A stretch of DNA of 64,000 bases from Acidobacteriota bacterium (GTDB lineage Bacteria; Acidobacteriota; Terriglobia; Terriglobales; Acidobacteriaceae), in NCBI GenBank assembly GCA_021818585.1, contig JAKATU010000041.1:48178-112177 (forward strand), read 5' to 3'. Under the pieces are notes generated by a model. The model saw nothing but the letters and a program-made list of their open reading frames with translations. It was not told the DNA's origin and made no database searches. The position numbers were made by a program, and so were the translations under genes. Below, one piece after another: positions 50,395 through 58,873 of this stretch; the first letter of the stretch is position 1; the number at the start of each line of letters is the position of its first letter.

Positions 50395-51633
50395 ATGCAG
50401 GAAGACGCCAAATCTGCGAACGTTGTGTTGGAGGTCAAGCGCCTTTGCGTTCAGGGACAACTTGATCGCGCGATACGCTTATGCAAGCGCTCCGACGTTG
50501 ACCCTAATGCTCTTTCCAAAGTCTTCAAAGATTCGATGCAGAGGATGTTGCAGAGGGGCCGTGTGAACGAACTCCTCAGTTTACTCTTTAAGAATGAGGG
50601 CTTGAGAAATCTTTGCCCTTTCACCGTTTCTGACCTCCTGCAGAAGGTTTTCGACCTCCACGATTTTCCTGGATTTTTGAAGCAGGCCTATCGGTTCCAG
50701 AAGCATACTGAATTTCGTCAGCAAATTGATATTTCCATTCGAAACCTGCTTGACGCAGGCCAAGTCGAGTCGGCAAGTGCTTACCGCTTGAAATTTGACC
50801 ACATTTCCGGCGAGCAACACGGCGGGCTATCTACCAATCATGACCGCGGGTCAGAATCAAGTTGCAAGCTTTGCGACAGCGCCCTTTCTGTACTGAAGAG
50901 GTTAGATAAGGGCGCTATTCGGATAAAGCGCAAGCATTGCTGCGAATTCCTAGTTGACGGAATGGTTTCGGCGTCGGCTTATCACAATGCTGACGGCTTG
51001 AAAATCTACATTCATTGCGGCCCTGACAGAGTGGAAAGTCTGCTGGAGATGGCCGAGTATGGACAAATTAGAGCGATTCACAGGAAGAACCCAGATGCGA
51101 TAGAGAAAAAGAGGCGACCAATTGTCGCGAATGCGTTATGCAAAGTAGATGTTGAATTGGTTATGCCGCTTGCTGCATTTGCCCACCCATCACAGGTGTC
51201 GCTTGGCGCATCCGCGAAGAACCCCAATAATGAGACAGCGGCGCAACAGGGTAATCGCCATGCACAAGGAGTCGTGCCCCATCTGGAGGGAGCGCGACGC
51301 CAAAGTATCAGCACGCAGGTCGAGCGAAATCCGAGGGCTCGTGCCGCCTGCATTGCAGCATACGGCACTCGTTGTACAGTATGTGAAATCGATTTCGAAG
51401 TGGTCTATGGGATTCTCGGCAGAGGATTCGTGCATGTTCACCACCTAACGCCTCTTTCCACAACCACTGACCAAGGGGAAGTTGACCCGATACAGGATTT
51501 GCGCCCGGTCTGCCCTAATTGCCATGCAATGCTTCATCGACGAATTCCGCCCTACACCATCTCGGAGCTTCGGCGAATTCTGGAGATATCACAGCGCAAT
51601 GCTGCGCGATCAATGGACTTAACAAAAAGGTGA
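50395..51633 (+). CDS. HNH endonuclease with helical-repeat N-terminus
   Basis: This 412-residue protein has a C-terminal HNH nuclease domain of the McrA type (about 320-385): GTRCTVCEIDF, GFVHVHHLTPLS and LRPVCPNCHAMLHR. Two CxxC pairs and the His-His pair are visible. The N-terminal 130 residues are helical and repeat-like (RLCVQGQLDRAIRLCKR, LLFKNEGLRNLCPFTV). A middle segment with CKLCDSAL and KRKHCCEF may be a second small zinc site. It may restrict modified or foreign DNA. It is paired head-to-head with the M41-like protease gene. Confidence 0.8.
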   Translation: MQEDAKSANVVLEVKRLCVQGQLDRAIRLCKRSDVDPNALSKVFKDSMQRMLQRGRVNELLSLLFKNEGLRNLCPFTVSDLLQKVFDLHDFPGFLKQAYRFQKHTEFRQQIDISIRNLLDAGQVESASAYRLKFDHISGEQHGGLSTNHDRGSESSCKLCDSALSVLKRLDKGAIRIKRKHCCEFLVDGMVSASAYHNADGLKIYIHCGPDRVESLLEMAEYGQIRAIHRKNPDAIEKKRRPIVANALCKVDVELVMPLAAFAHPSQVSLGASAKNPNNETAAQQGNRHAQGVVPHLEGARRQSISTQVERNPRARAACIAAYGTRCTVCEIDFEVVYGILGRGFVHVHHLTPLSTTTDQGEVDPIQDLRPVCPNCHAMLHRRIPPYTISELRRILEISQRNAARSMDLTKR

Positions 51634-51705
51634 CTGAGCCGCGCCAGGTGGGTATCCGCTTGCTTCGATTTCGATTTGAGAATTCCAGGGTGCCTATCTC
51701 CGGTT

Positions 51706-52344
51706 CTAATTTCCGCTCCCTATGTGCTGAATCATCGCAGAGAACAGTTTGGGTTTCTCGATTGGGAACTTTCTAGCGGCCTCGAATTCCGTTCTCTTCG
51801 CACTTGATACTCCAATTCCGTAGCAAATCACTTTGCTTTCGATGCCTTGTGCGCGTAAACGGTGACCGAAGCTTTCGATGTGATCTTCACCCAGAACAAG
51901 AACCACTTCCGAGTGAAAATAATCTTTCAACTTATTGATCCAGCACTCCTCGCGTATCGGAAACATTACGGCCATCTCGACAGCATGAACTGCTGCTCCT
52001 TGCAGGCCCGGAGGGGTATGATTCAACAGGTCAGCCATGGAAAGCTCACGAAGAATTTGAGATTTGCCTTTGTAGCCGAACCGACGCTTTTCATCGTCTG
52101 TCGGTTCACAGAGCAGGGATTTGATGCCGTGCGTTAGGGCAACCTTGCGGGGGATCGACTCATCTGCCTCACCGCTTTTCTTGTTAAAGAGCGTATCCTC
52201 ACTTTCTTCAACAGCGATCAGGCTCGGATGATGGCCTTTAACCGCCAGCTCAAGGGAACGTTGAAGTTCCACTTGATCATCATCAAGCGCCGCTCCGGGT
52301 GCGCGACGTTGCGCGTTGTGGTTCACCCCAATCAAATGGAACAT
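51706..52344 (-). CDS. TraB/TIKI-superfamily-like protein
   Basis: This 212-residue protein starts at ATG 52344 with GGGAGG 8 nt upstream. It has the hallmark spacing of the TraB/PrgY/TIKI superfamily: a first GxxH (GVNH, 6-9), a Glu pair (AVEESED, 46-47), an Arg/Glu helix (REECWINKL, about 131), and a second GxxH at the C-terminus (LVLGEDHIESFG, 152-155). TIKI members are metal-dependent peptidases and PrgY inhibits pheromone signals. No membrane segment is seen. The role in this element is unknown. Confidence 0.6.
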   Translation of the reverse strand: MFHLIGVNHNAQRRAPGAALDDDQVELQRSLELAVKGHHPSLIAVEESEDTLFNKKSGEADESIPRKVALTHGIKSLLCEPTDDEKRRFGYKGKSQILRELSMADLLNHTPPGLQGAAVHAVEMAVMFPIREECWINKLKDYFHSEVVLVLGEDHIESFGHRLRAQGIESKVICYGIGVSSAKRTEFEAARKFPIEKPKLFSAMIQHIGSGN

Positions 52345-52753
52345 TGAAGGAGCCTCCCAAGCTGAACAGATCAGCATCCGCGATTATTACACTGTCGTCT
52401 GAACGGGCGAACGCCGACAAATCTGAAGACAATTTGTCTTTTCTCACATCCGGGGTTAGAGGCGGGGTGGAAGGTGTCGCATCGTCTACCGGCAATGACA
52501 GTAGATGAGACCGTCAATCCGCTTCCGAGAAGCAAGGTACAGATAACCAACAGGTAATTCTCAAGAATTACGGAGGTGGGCTCATTGATACGGGTGCTAC
52601 TGTCCTCGCATGCGCTTCATCGCCCCGCGATCTCGCCGCAGATGAGAGCTGGAGCTACACTAATATTCAACTTTACGGCTGGAAGCGGTGACTTTTTGCA
52701 GGGCTGCTAACGTCCTGCCTGGCTGCGTGGGCTTGGCATTGAGGTCCGTCCTT
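52345..52753. other. Gap with two small palindromes and no supported gene
   Basis: GACAAAT and ATTTGTC (52416-52438) pair and are followed by TTTT, a weak terminator-like hairpin. GTAATTC-TCAA-GAATTAC (52554-52571) is followed by GGAGGTG. A 42-codon frame begins with a TTG at about 52587, but it has no recognisable sequence. Confidence 0.5.
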
Positions 52754-53398
52754 CTACCACCTAAATTTAGACAAAGCGCTCTCGAAGCCTGTTACGGTTT
52801 GGTTCATAAGACTTACGGAAGGAGCGGCGAAGCCCAGCGCTCCGGTTCGCTGAAATCCGACTGAATATGTTGGCAAAGTTTTTGCCAACTCGCTCAGATA
52901 GAAGCCCAATAGGTCGTCTTGACCTGGAGCCTCCTGATTGAGCAGCTCCAGCTCGGGAAGTTTCATATATGTATATTGCTTAAATATCTCTACCGTGACC
53001 CCTCTATTCAATTCGATTAATCTATCGCGCGTGCCTTGTCCGGCTGCTCTGTTGAAGGCACTTTTGTTTTCTCCGCTCTTGAAGAATCTTGCGCAGGAAA
53101 GCGCGAGATGCGTCGCGAAAGCCATTCCAATTGCGCGGCAATGAATGGACAGTACAGACAAATCCTCCGCAGGAGGTTTTGTCGCTGGATCGGGGCAGTA
53201 CAACTCAAACCCAGCAGCGCGCATTTGGGCTGCGTCATCGAATAATCGACTGCCGCTCCTTGCTGCTGATTTGTCAATCCCGTGACCGAGGTAGAGTGTC
53301 CTGCCAAGTTCTGAACCGTTCTCGACGGTAGAACGTCCGAAGGTGCGTCCGAATCCAGAGGGTCCAGAAGCCCGCGCGAGAAAATCTTTGATTCCCAT
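52754..53398 (-). CDS. Unrecognised cargo protein
   Basis: I do not recognise this 214-residue protein. I place the start at ATG 53398 (MGIKDFLARASGPSGFG), with AAAAGGAT 7 nt upstream; a longer frame would overlap the upstream gene. No signal peptide, membrane helix or catalytic motif is evident. A segment ELYCPDPATKPPAEDLSVLS and the hydrophobic stretch AIGMAFATHLALSCARFF are noticeable. It lies on the minus strand behind a membrane protein gene, so the two may form a transcription unit. Confidence 0.6.
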   Translation of the reverse strand: MGIKDFLARASGPSGFGRTFGRSTVENGSELGRTLYLGHGIDKSAARSGSRLFDDAAQMRAAGFELYCPDPATKPPAEDLSVLSIHCRAIGMAFATHLALSCARFFKSGENKSAFNRAAGQGTRDRLIELNRGVTVEIFKQYTYMKLPELELLNQEAPGQDDLLGFYLSELAKTLPTYSVGFQRTGALGFAAPSVSLMNQTVTGFESALSKFRW

Positions 53399-53453
53399 GC
53401 CAACGATCCTTTTATGCTTAAATTCTCGGGCTGCGATGCGTAGAAATCCCGCG

Positions 53454-54335
53454 TTAGACTGCCATCGGATTTCTTCCTTCGTCAATGGCTGAAATTCTTT
53501 TCCGTGCTGAGACGGCGACATTTTCAAGCACCTGGGGCGGTATTCCGTCACCCATCACCATCTTGAACACGCTATTTCTTAGGCTTGCTTTGTATTGATC
53601 GACAAATGCGAGGAGAAGCTCTTTAGCTCGGGAATTATCTCCGGCAGCGATGCACAAGAGCGCGGCGTTGTTTGCATATATCGGGTAGCGGGAAGTTTCC
53701 CACGCCGCGAGCGTGTAATAGAGCGCGCCTTGTGAATCTTGCGCAGCGCGGTGCACGTCGGCGATCTTAAAAAAGGATAGGCCCCAAACGCACGCACGTG
53801 CCTCCGGGTGCAAGGCCATGCCGCGATCACCATGCTTCTTTTGTTGCTCCCATTGAAAGCGAGCAAGAAATTCGTCGAATGTTGATTTGTCCGTTGTGGT
53901 CATTTGATCCCGGATTGACTGCGCATCCGGCGAAGGTGGCATATCAGCAGGACCATAGTCGGAGTTGTCGAATTCGTCTGTCTGCGCTCTGCCACCTGAT
54001 GAATGCGCCGTTGACGTGGCAGTGTTTCTTAGAATCTCGGGGGTCTCCTCATAGACCAATACAATCGCCGCCAATTTCGTCCGAACGTGTTCTGGGAGCT
54101 GAGCCCACTGAACATGAACAGAAGCCAAAAGTACCTTTTCACCCTGAATTTCAGTGGCGCTTTTCAGAAGCAACGTGCGCTTCTCCATGTCTGCGTTGTC
54201 CCACACGGCATGTGCTCGTTTGAGCGCCCTTTGTAAGGCAGCGTTTGGGGCGCGCCGTGAGGCGGCCTTAGACTTGAGAAATGTGAGCAGCAGGATCGCC
54301 CCCACGATGACTAGGAAAAGAATGAAGCTGCCCAT
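53454..54335 (-). CDS. Membrane-anchored protein with TPR-like region
   Basis: This 293-residue protein begins with one membrane helix (FILFLVIVGAILLLTFL, about 4-20). A helical region follows, then an acidic linker (DEFDNSDYGPADMPPSPDAQ), then a TPR-like C-terminus (DVHRAAQDSQGALYYTLAAW, NNAALLCIAAGDNSRAKELL). AGGGAGAG before the ATG is a good ribosome binding site. I do not recognise a family. It may be a scaffold and is probably co-transcribed with the next minus-strand gene. Confidence 0.6.
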   Translation of the reverse strand: MGSFILFLVIVGAILLLTFLKSKAASRRAPNAALQRALKRAHAVWDNADMEKRTLLLKSATEIQGEKVLLASVHVQWAQLPEHVRTKLAAIVLVYEETPEILRNTATSTAHSSGGRAQTDEFDNSDYGPADMPPSPDAQSIRDQMTTTDKSTFDEFLARFQWEQQKKHGDRGMALHPEARACVWGLSFFKIADVHRAAQDSQGALYYTLAAWETSRYPIYANNAALLCIAAGDNSRAKELLLAFVDQYKASLRNSVFKMVMGDGIPPQVLENVAVSARKRISAIDEGRNPMAV

Positions 54336-54486
54336 CTCGCTCTCCCTAAGCTAACGCAATGATCGTAGACACTATAGCACTGTGAGCGGGCGCAATCGCT
54401 GGGTTGCGGGGAGGTTACGCGCTCGTGTGGCGGAGGTAGCCGCCGTGGCTGCCATTTATGACGCCACACCAATATAATCCCCAATC

Positions 54487-54849
54487 ATGGTTAGCTTCAG
54501 TATGGACGCGAACGGTAATATTCGCAGGGACGACATTTCCATTCAAGAGCTGTGCGCTTGGGCTAATGCGTACCAGGAGGCGCATTGGCCGCAACGCAAT
54601 CCTGATTTTCATATTGCATCCATAGACGATGCTGGTGGTCCCGCTTGTTTTTTGCGCTCGGCAAAAACGATCTACCTTGAGAAGGCAACCACTTCTTCGG
54701 AAAAGTTCAGTCGCATAGCTCTTCTTCACGAAATGATCCACATAAACCTAGTTGAAGATGGCGGAGATCCCGATGAAGCACATGAGGCGCGATTTCAAGG
54801 AGAGGTAAGACGCTTATTTGAAGCGGGAGCATATAGGAATCTCCTTTAG
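54487..54849 (+). CDS. SprT-like small zinc metallopeptidase
   Basis: This 120-residue protein has the HExxH motif HEMIHINL (H81, E82, H85) preceded by IYLEKA and RIALL strands, and a probable third ligand His (H99) in PDEAHEARFQGEV. That layout resembles SprT-like metallopeptidases in compact form. SprT/SPRTN proteins act on DNA-protein crosslinks; here the role is inferred only. It has no Zn-ribbon tail. It sits between a membrane protein gene and a DUF6650 gene. Confidence 0.65.
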   Translation: MVSFSMDANGNIRRDDISIQELCAWANAYQEAHWPQRNPDFHIASIDDAGGPACFLRSAKTIYLEKATTSSEKFSRIALLHEMIHINLVEDGGDPDEAHEARFQGEVRRLFEAGAYRNLL

Positions 54850-54952
54850 ACATCGGATAATGCGTTGCGTTTGCGATTGGCTGTGTTCGTTCTGTCCGCC
54901 CTCTATGCCCGGTATGCGTTGAAATATGACTGTTGCTTCGAAAGGAACGGCG

Positions 54953-55477
54953 ATGAAGTTCGCAGAAATAGCCAACCGTCTGACGGGTATCTCAACGCCG
55001 TTTGGAGGGGCATCATGGCAGCCTGCTGAGTTGGAGATTGCGTCGGCTCGTCGGGTGATTGCCTTCCTTGAGGACCGGCGGGTGCTCTATGAGCCAAGTC
55101 AGATGGAAGTGCCTTTGCACTGCGTCCGCTCGGTTATCGAAATCCGGCACCGTCTCAGCGATGAGTTGGGCAAGTTGGACAGCAGGTCCGAACTGGCCGC
55201 GAGTCTGCGGGCGATGAGGGCGGCTTGCCGGAAGTTCCTAGAGCGAGTGGGGATCGACGGAAGCGAAGGCATCCAGCACGCCAGAGGCTGGGGTTTCCAT
55301 AGCTGGACATTTGGAAGCGCACTCGGGGAGCTGCGGGGGATGTTCGGCATTCATGTAGCGAAGATCGCCGCCGCATTCAAGTTGGATGTGGAGGACCGGC
55401 TAGCTTCTATCCTGCCTGCGGATGCTGATGCCGACACCGGCGACGATGACCGGCTGTATCGCGATCTATACCTCTGA
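54953..55477 (+). CDS. DUF6650-type protein
   Basis: From the ATG at 54953 the 174-residue protein begins MKFAEIANRLTGISTPFGGA and continues with SWQPAELEIASARRVIAFLE, DRRVLYEP and SLRAMRAACRKFLERVGI. This matches a family of uncharacterised proteins I know as DUF6650, common in varied bacteria and mobile DNA. The protein is soluble and helical, with an acidic C-terminus. Its function is not known. It is the last gene before the candidate oriT region. Confidence 0.7.
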   Translation: MKFAEIANRLTGISTPFGGASWQPAELEIASARRVIAFLEDRRVLYEPSQMEVPLHCVRSVIEIRHRLSDELGKLDSRSELAASLRAMRAACRKFLERVGIDGSEGIQHARGWGFHSWTFGSALGELRGMFGIHVAKIAAAFKLDVEDRLASILPADADADTGDDDRLYRDLYL

Positions 55478-55599
55478 GCTGTCGCTGGACAAGTCGACTA
55501 TCAAGGCCGAGATTCTGTATCAGAGCCAGCATTTCGAGAACGGCGCTGCTGACGCAGCGGCAGGAGGGTGCGACACGTCACCCCCAAATTGGGTTCCGG

Positions 55600-55741
55600 T
55601 TTGTAAACGTGGCGCCTGTCCGGTTAGCCAGCGTTAACGTACTTTGAATCAATGGTTTGATAAACCATCCATCCGACGGGGGTTCCAGCGTTTACGCACG
55701 TAAACGCGCAGAGCGCTCCAAAGAGCGCGGCGCGTAAACGC
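55600..55741. repeat. Motif-dense palindrome cluster before the mobilization genes
   Basis: GTAAACG occurs at 55603-55609, 55700-55706 and 55734-55740, and inverted as CGTTTAC at 55689-55695. Palindromes are ATGGTTT-GAT-AAACCAT (55652-55668), GCGTTTACG-CA-CGTAAACGC (55688-55707) and GCGCTC-CAAA-GAGCGC (55713-55728). CGTTAACG lies at 55632-55639. The cluster is directly upstream of the RHH protein and coupling protein genes, as expected for an origin of transfer. Confidence 0.65.
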
Positions 55742-55823
55742 ACTGATAATCAAGGGTTTTCATGCATCGGAGCTTGACGGGAAAAACCGCGAGGTGCAAG
55801 CTGGTTGCGAGGCGGGCTCCCCC

Positions 55824-56249
55824 ATGAACACTCCCCGCATCCCGAATCCTTTGTCGTCTCCAGACTCACCGAAAGGTGACGGGCGTTCGCTTCTCCGCGC
55901 CAAAACTATCGCGACCAGGGTCACGCCGGAAGAGCTGGCGGAGGTGGAAACCGCCGCCGAGGGCGCGGGAAAGACCGTGGCCGAATGGCTGCGCGAGTTG
56001 GCCTTGAAAGCGGCGCGAGAACGTCCGGCAGACCCAACAGAGTTGCTGCTGGCCGAGGTTTCGGCACTCCGATACATGCTCCTGAATCTCTTCCACGCGA
56101 CGGCCCAGGCTAACGCTGAAGGCAAGCATCTGCTGCCCGATTCCGTGGTTAAAATCCGTGACCAGGCCAACCTGCGGAAGCTGGCCGACGCCCGCAAACT
56201 GCTCGCAGAATTTCTGTCCCAGGAGGGACCGGGCGAGGGCAAACCGTGA
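55824..56249 (+). CDS. Ribbon-helix-helix mobilization accessory protein (MobC-like)
   Basis: This 141-residue protein has an RHH N-terminal segment (TIATRVTPEELAEVETAAEG, KTVAEWLRELALKAA) and a helical C-terminus. The order is typical of relaxosome accessory proteins, which bind oriT and assist the relaxase. The ATG at 55824 is the most plausible start; a GTG at 55794 is possible. It overlaps the coupling protein gene by 4 nt (GTGA), and the palindrome cluster lies just upstream. Confidence 0.75.
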   Translation: MNTPRIPNPLSSPDSPKGDGRSLLRAKTIATRVTPEELAEVETAAEGAGKTVAEWLRELALKAARERPADPTELLLAEVSALRYMLLNLFHATAQANAEGKHLLPDSVVKIRDQANLRKLADARKLLAEFLSQEGPGEGKP

Positions 56250-58219
56250 GCCGTCCCATGCGCTTTCCGAGCCGGGGCAGGTGGCTCTTGTGGCTGATTT
56301 TGCTCTTCGTTCTGGGGCCATTTGTGGTGATCGTACCGGCTACGCTGTGGCTCGGCTGGACGATGAATCCAGTCCAGAACTTCTACCTTGGAACCTATGC
56401 TGCCAGTTCCATACTGAGCAGCTATCCCGGTGCCCTGACTACCGTGCGCTACGCCGAGAAGACGGCTCCGGGCAGAACGCCACGGCCACTCTTACCCGAA
56501 GATGCGGTGAAAGGGGCGAGTGCCACTCAGGGGCTCGCACTGAGTCCAAAAGCCCTTGCCGGAGGCTGGCGCGGTGTCATTATTACACCGCCCGAGAAGG
56601 TTCGCGCGAAGGCGTTGCGAGCGTATCTGGCGGCCACGATTTATGACAACGACAGTGCATGGCTGATCTTTCTTCGCCCCATTCTCTACCTGACGGCGGC
56701 AGTGTTGTTTTTGTATGCCCTGTGGCTCTTCTTTGGTCATAAACTGCGCACCCGTTGGAAGCATGAGCAGCGGCATGGCCGACGTATCAAAGGCCCGGAG
56801 TTGGCCTCGGCTTTTGGGTGGCGTAGAGCAAAGACGGGCGGCATTCGCTTCCGCCTACGCTTCGAGAATTCACTTTTGCGGTGGTTGCCGTTCGGCCCAA
56901 GCTACCGGATTCCGAAGCGTTTTGAAGCGAGCCACATTCTGATGATGGGCGACACCGGTTCAGGCAAATCGAACGCCATCCGGCAGCTTCTTCGTCAGGT
57001 GCGGAAGCGTGGGGAAAGCGCGATTGTCTACGATCCGGCGATGGACTTTGTGAGCGAGTTCTACTCGCCCGCGCGTGGGGATTTGATTCTCAATCCGCTG
57101 GACCAGCGCTGCCCGTATTGGAGTCTGGGCGAGGAGATCGACCGCGATGAGACAGCGACAACTATCGCCGCCGCGTTTCTGCCGGAAAAGGAGTACGAGA
57201 AGGAGTTTTTCACCGATGGGCCGCGCCGGATACTGGCCCATTTGTTGAAGCGGCATCCGCAGCCCAGAGACATTCTGCGGATGATGGCCGACCCGTCATG
57301 GATTGAGGCGAAGGTGAAGGGAACGCCACTGGCCGCGTTGCTCGATGCGGGAGCGCCCGCGCAGCGGGCGGGTGTTCTTGCCAGCCTAAACATGGTGGCC
57401 GACAGCTTGGAACTATTGCCGGAGTGGGAGCATACGAGGCCGACCTTTGCGACAGCAGAGTGGTACACGAGCCGGAAGCGATGGGTGTTTCTGACTTCCA
57501 CTCCTGCCTATCGCGCGAAGATTTTGCCGCTGCATTCGGTGTGGCTGGATTTGTTCATTCTTCGCATGATGGGGTACTGCCAAGACTACACGGCAAAACC
57601 GGTATGGTTTGTGTTGGATGAGTTGGCGAGCCTCAATAAGCTGCCGCAGCTCCACGCCGCCGTCACGGAAAATCGCAAGTACGGAAATCCCGTTGTGTTG
57701 GGCTTTCAGGGGCGGAGCCAAATTGAAAAACGCTATGGGCAGGAGGCCGAGGCCATGCTTTCGCAGCCCGCGACCAAGCTGTTTTTCAAGACTACCGAGC
57801 CGCGCGCTGCGAAGTGGATTTCCGACACCATCGGGGAAATTGAAGTGGAGCGGTTGAAGGAATCGCGCAGCATGGGGCTGCTGGGAAGTAGGAAATCCTA
57901 TGCGATGGAGATTGCAACGAAGCCGCTTGTCATGGCCTCGGAAATCTCCGGGCTTGCCCCCCTTTCAGCCTTCATAAAGTTGGAGAATCATGTCACTCCA
58001 GCAAGATTCCGGTTGGCGAAGAAACATAATAAGCATCCTGCATTTCTGGAGCGGGAGAGAGAACGATTGCTGTCGCACAAAGCATATACCGTGGAGATTC
58101 CCGATCCCGAAAACGCGCCAGAGACGAGAAAAACCATGGAGTCTGTATTGCCGGTGGAATCGGCACCTGCAGTGGAGAAAGAAGGCTTCATCTGGGATGA
58201 AACGACCGGAATCGAATGA
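56246..58219 (+). CDS. Type IV coupling protein (TraD/TraG type)
   Basis: This 657-residue ATPase links the relaxosome to a type IV secretion channel. Two membrane helices are at about 13-36 and 140-163. Walker A is GDTGSGKSN (235-243) and Walker B is VWFVLDELASL (about 453-463). The C-terminal region has TTEPRAAKWISDTIGEIEV and a charged tail. It starts at GTG 56246, overlapping the stop of the RHH gene. The presence of a coupling protein without visible VirB genes fits a mobilizable element. Confidence 0.9.
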   Translation: MSRPMRFPSRGRWLLWLILLFVLGPFVVIVPATLWLGWTMNPVQNFYLGTYAASSILSSYPGALTTVRYAEKTAPGRTPRPLLPEDAVKGASATQGLALSPKALAGGWRGVIITPPEKVRAKALRAYLAATIYDNDSAWLIFLRPILYLTAAVLFLYALWLFFGHKLRTRWKHEQRHGRRIKGPELASAFGWRRAKTGGIRFRLRFENSLLRWLPFGPSYRIPKRFEASHILMMGDTGSGKSNAIRQLLRQVRKRGESAIVYDPAMDFVSEFYSPARGDLILNPLDQRCPYWSLGEEIDRDETATTIAAAFLPEKEYEKEFFTDGPRRILAHLLKRHPQPRDILRMMADPSWIEAKVKGTPLAALLDAGAPAQRAGVLASLNMVADSLELLPEWEHTRPTFATAEWYTSRKRWVFLTSTPAYRAKILPLHSVWLDLFILRMMGYCQDYTAKPVWFVLDELASLNKLPQLHAAVTENRKYGNPVVLGFQGRSQIEKRYGQEAEAMLSQPATKLFFKTTEPRAAKWISDTIGEIEVERLKESRSMGLLGSRKSYAMEIATKPLVMASEISGLAPLSAFIKLENHVTPARFRLAKKHNKHPAFLERERERLLSHKAYTVEIPDPENAPETRKTMESVLPVESAPAVEKEGFIWDETTGIE

Positions 58220-58232
58220 GGTCATGGAAGGT

Positions 58233-58787
58233 TTACTTAGCCCAACGCTTGTTGTTAATGAAGGTTACTTTCTCGTACACATCTTCAAGGGGACGATAGG
58301 AGCCATTTTGCTGCGCAAATTGCTTGAGGTGGCGATTGCACCCTGAATCCCAACTGATAACCTCAACTTTCCAGCCCCGTTTGTGAGCACGTTCAAGTTG
58401 TTTGGTGAATCCTTTGCCATTCTGATAGCCGCTTCCATCGCCAGTAAGAAGAACCATCGTGCTGGGCGTGACTTCATCTAAAACACGATTTGCCATCGCG
58501 AGCTGGATCATTTCATCCACAGCAACTTCACCTCCAGAGGCTACGCCTCTCTCTTGGGTTTCTACTGTGATGCCGAGGGATTTGAACCTGTTCCAGAGTG
58601 GGTCACTATCGGGCGGTACTGATCCACCCACGAAAGCGTAATCAAGGGTTCGCCCGTCCAGTACAAAATCGAGCAGCTTGGAGAAGTGAATGCGAAAGGC
58701 GTCCTCATCGCCCGGTTCTTTCGCTTTGCAAACACCACGGCCCACTAGCCAAATATTTGAGTTATCCCAAAAGACGCTGATTCCCAT
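58233..58787 (-). CDS. NYN-domain ribonuclease-like protein
   Basis: This 184-residue protein has the NYN/LabA-type PIN-like fold: MGISVFWDNSNIW with D8, VDEMIQLAM, and VLLTGDGSGYQNGKGFTKQL with KVEVISWDSGCN. These acidic positions would bind metal. The ATG at 58787 follows GAGGTG; a GTG two codons upstream is also possible. It lies opposite to, and between, the coupling protein and relaxase genes. Its target is unknown; defence or toxin activity is a possibility. Confidence 0.75.
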   Translation of the reverse strand: MGISVFWDNSNIWLVGRGVCKAKEPGDEDAFRIHFSKLLDFVLDGRTLDYAFVGGSVPPDSDPLWNRFKSLGITVETQERGVASGGEVAVDEMIQLAMANRVLDEVTPSTMVLLTGDGSGYQNGKGFTKQLERAHKRGWKVEVISWDSGCNRHLKQFAQQNGSYRPLEDVYEKVTFINNKRWAK

Positions 58788-58873
58788 AAGCACCTCGTTG
58801 TCAATGTTATATTTCCTCTTAATCTATAAGGCTCACGTGCATTAGTCGACACATTCTGGAATAGAATTTTCTT

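Noticed and set aside
52283..52495. 70-residue minus-strand frame overlapping the TraB-like start
   Set aside because: It would need a TTG start without a ribosome binding site and overlaps a better gene.
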